DNA of 64,000 bases from Tunturiibacter empetritectus (GTDB taxonomy: Bacteria; Acidobacteriota; Terriglobia; Terriglobales; Acidobacteriaceae). Location of the stretch: contig NZ_JACCCU010000002.1 of NCBI RefSeq assembly GCF_013410875.1, positions 310,001 through 374,000 on the forward strand, written 5' to 3'. Positions 62,590 to 64,000 of the stretch are shown here, in pieces. The notes beneath the pieces were generated by a model, which had not been told where the DNA came from, did no database searches, and saw only the letters and a list, made by a program, of their open reading frames with translations. Position numbers and translations under genes: made by a program. The first letter of the stretch is position 1, and each line of letters starts with the position of its first letter.

Positions 62590-64000
62590 TCATCGACTTA
62601 TTTCAAGCCAAAGCTCAAGCGAACGGCCTTCAGTAAAGCTGGTCACTTTGTGAAGAACCATATCGTAGTTGTCGATGCCAGGGCCGTAAAAACATGCGCC
62701 GTTTGGAGTTGCCTTGCACCCCTAGAGCATTCGGCGTGAAAGCAGTGATATTGAAATGGGGCCTGCCGTTGCGCGGATTATGGTTAAGCTTGTAGCCGGT
62801 GCCATCGTAGTTGGGCATGTCGATGCTAGTGGCATTGACGCCATTGTTCTGCACCTGCACGTGATGCCGAAGCGGGCTTCATTGACCGTCTTCGCTCCAA
62901 ATGTATGGATGTTGCTGAAGACGAGCGTCTGGTCCAGACCGAAGGATGCGGCGTCGTAAGCAAAGCCGTTGCCGGGAAGTGTGGCACCGCCCAGCCCGCT
63001 CGGGTATGGGTCATCGAGGTTGTAGCGGTCGTTGAAGTAGTAGATCGAAGACGTACCGAAGCGCGATGAGTTGAAGTCCACCCTCCCAGCCGTCTTGTCG
63101 TCGTTGATCCGTCGTTTATAAGCGCCGGTGGAGAATTGGTTCACGCCGCCGTTCGGTTCCGGAATGTACTGAAGCAGGCGCGTAGGCGCCGCGCCCCATG
63201 CGCTGCGAGGAATGACTCCGTTCGGAAATACCTGGGCGAAGGACTCGCCTTGAGTCACCTGCTGACCGAGACGCTGGGAGAGAATCTTCGCGAGGTACGG
63301 ACCGTTCACCGTTCCGGTGAAGGCCGAGGCCGAGCCGAAGTCTCCATTTCGATTTGCCATTGAAGGCACACTGACGAACCCAGTCTCGATTCCCTGAATG
63401 TAGCGCTGCCCCTGGTAATCGGTGAAGAAGAAGATTTTCTCTTTGCGTATGGGACCACCGAAGGTGCCCCCATACTGGTTCTGATGGAAGGCTGCACGCT
63501 CAGGAGAGAAGTAGTTCCGCGCGTCCAGGTGGGTGTTACGGAAGAACTCGAAGAGATTACCGTGAAAATTGTTGGTGCCGGACTTGGTGACGACGTTGAT
63601 GATACCGCCGGTGAAACTGCCGTACTCGGCATCCACGTTGCTCGACAGAATACGGAACTCCGCAATCGAGTCTAGGTTCGGAATGATCCCGGCCTGCTGG
63701 CCGATGGTCTCCTGAACGCTTGCGCCGTTGAGGTCGTAGGCGTTGTCGGACTCGCGCTGACCATGAATCGAGAACTGGCCCGTGTTGGCTTGGCCTGCGG
63801 CAGGCACCGTGCCGAAGCCGCCGCCGGAGATGGTGTTGCCGGCACCGCTGGTCGTGATCGGAGAGACACCCGCCTGAACCGCGAGCAGGTCTGTGTAGCT
63901 TCGACCATTGAGAGGAATATCGACCACCTGCTTACTTTCGATGGTCTGCCCGATCTGCGTATCAGTGGTGTGGACCTCAGCGGTATTCTCGATTACGTTG
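62590..64000 (-). pseudogene. Decayed TonB-dependent receptor, 5' end outside window
   Basis: Open from the right edge. The plug and first barrel part are intact (VVDIPLNGRSYTDLLAVQAGVSP, GQFSIHGQRESDNAYDLNGASVQE, AEYGSFTGGIINVVTKSG). Near 62865 the frame shifts: similarity continues as VQVQNNGVNATSIDMPNYDGTGYKLN in another phase. A second shift near 62700 leads to GPGIDNYDMVLHKVTSFTEG, then a stop at 62592-62590 right after SLELWLEISR, where homologues continue to the final barrel strands. So at least two frameshifts and a missing 3' end. Probably non-functional, unless the assembly is wrong here. Confidence 0.85.

Overview
The window looks like chromosomal DNA of an acidobacterium, class Terriglobia (Acidobacteriaceae; an Edaphobacter/Granulicella/Terriglobus-like organism). 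The grounds are high GC, TonB-dependent receptors with an N-terminal carboxypeptidase-regulatory-like domain, a CRTAC1-type FG-GAP/ASPIC-UnbV protein, a TPR-tailed multiheme cytochrome, and dispersed palindromic repeats, some of which read as HPERSEG or DSSAALRN when translated. The genus is not determined. No phage, plasmid, CRISPR or classical insertion sequence was seen; the only transposase is a REP-associated tyrosine transposase (RAYT).

Layout. 1-3.6 kb (+): respiratory cluster of cytochrome c (cut by the left edge), Rieske protein, cytochrome b fused to a C-terminal cytochrome c domain, and CtaG. 3.6-5.5 kb (-): small membrane protein, tRNA-Ala(CGC), and fbp with a translationally coupled small gene. 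5.5-6.2 kb: RAYT between two copies of its likely REP. 6.3-14.6 kb: secreted hydrolases (M24, CocE/S15, M14), a TetR/SDR divergent pair with two visible operator palindromes, and an O-methyltransferase. 14.7-16.6 kb (-): GNAT-ispD-ispF. 16.7-20.9 kb (+): a small CarboxypepD_reg protein, tilS, and ftsH with a TTG start and a strong terminator. 21.2-23.5 kb (+): DUF4260, lptE, holA. 23.5-24.2 kb: an AT-richer HEPN-like gene. 24.2-28.3 kb: DsrE, sulfurtransferase, Fpg-like glycosylase and AI-2E-family permease, punctuated by GGGTGCCCCAT repeats. 28.4-35.8 kb (-): tex, polA, queA, DUF374 acyltransferase. 36-42 kb: porin, HTH protein, VOC protein, NatA/NatB-like ABC exporter, DUF1059, MFS. 42.3-45.5 kb: recG with repeat DNA inside its reading frame, then a response regulator. 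46-48.2 kb: PhzF, 1-Cys peroxiredoxin, tRNA-Cys(GCA). 48.2-50.4 kb: AT-rich island with a GT39-like gene broken by an in-frame TAG. 50.4-56.4 kb (+): DUF1348, FAD-disulfide oxidoreductase, HTH-TOBE protein, large TonB-dependent receptor. 56.5-64 kb (-): TPR lipoprotein-like protein, small secreted protein, pentaheme cytochrome/TPR, CRTAC1, and a decayed TonB receptor that runs off the right edge.

The most unusual content is dispersed and mostly non-coding. First, a previously unnamed (to me) C-rich, G-poor element with CACCACGT boxes and an AATAAAGTT head occurs three times, two of them flanking queA. Second, a two-hairpin GGGTG REP family shows compensatory base changes and is linked to the RAYT. 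Third, a composite inverted repeat with a GTCACGAAGTGAC core occurs at three loci. Fourth, members of two of the repeat families have been absorbed in frame into recG. All functions below are inferred from motifs and family resemblance by eye; no search was run.
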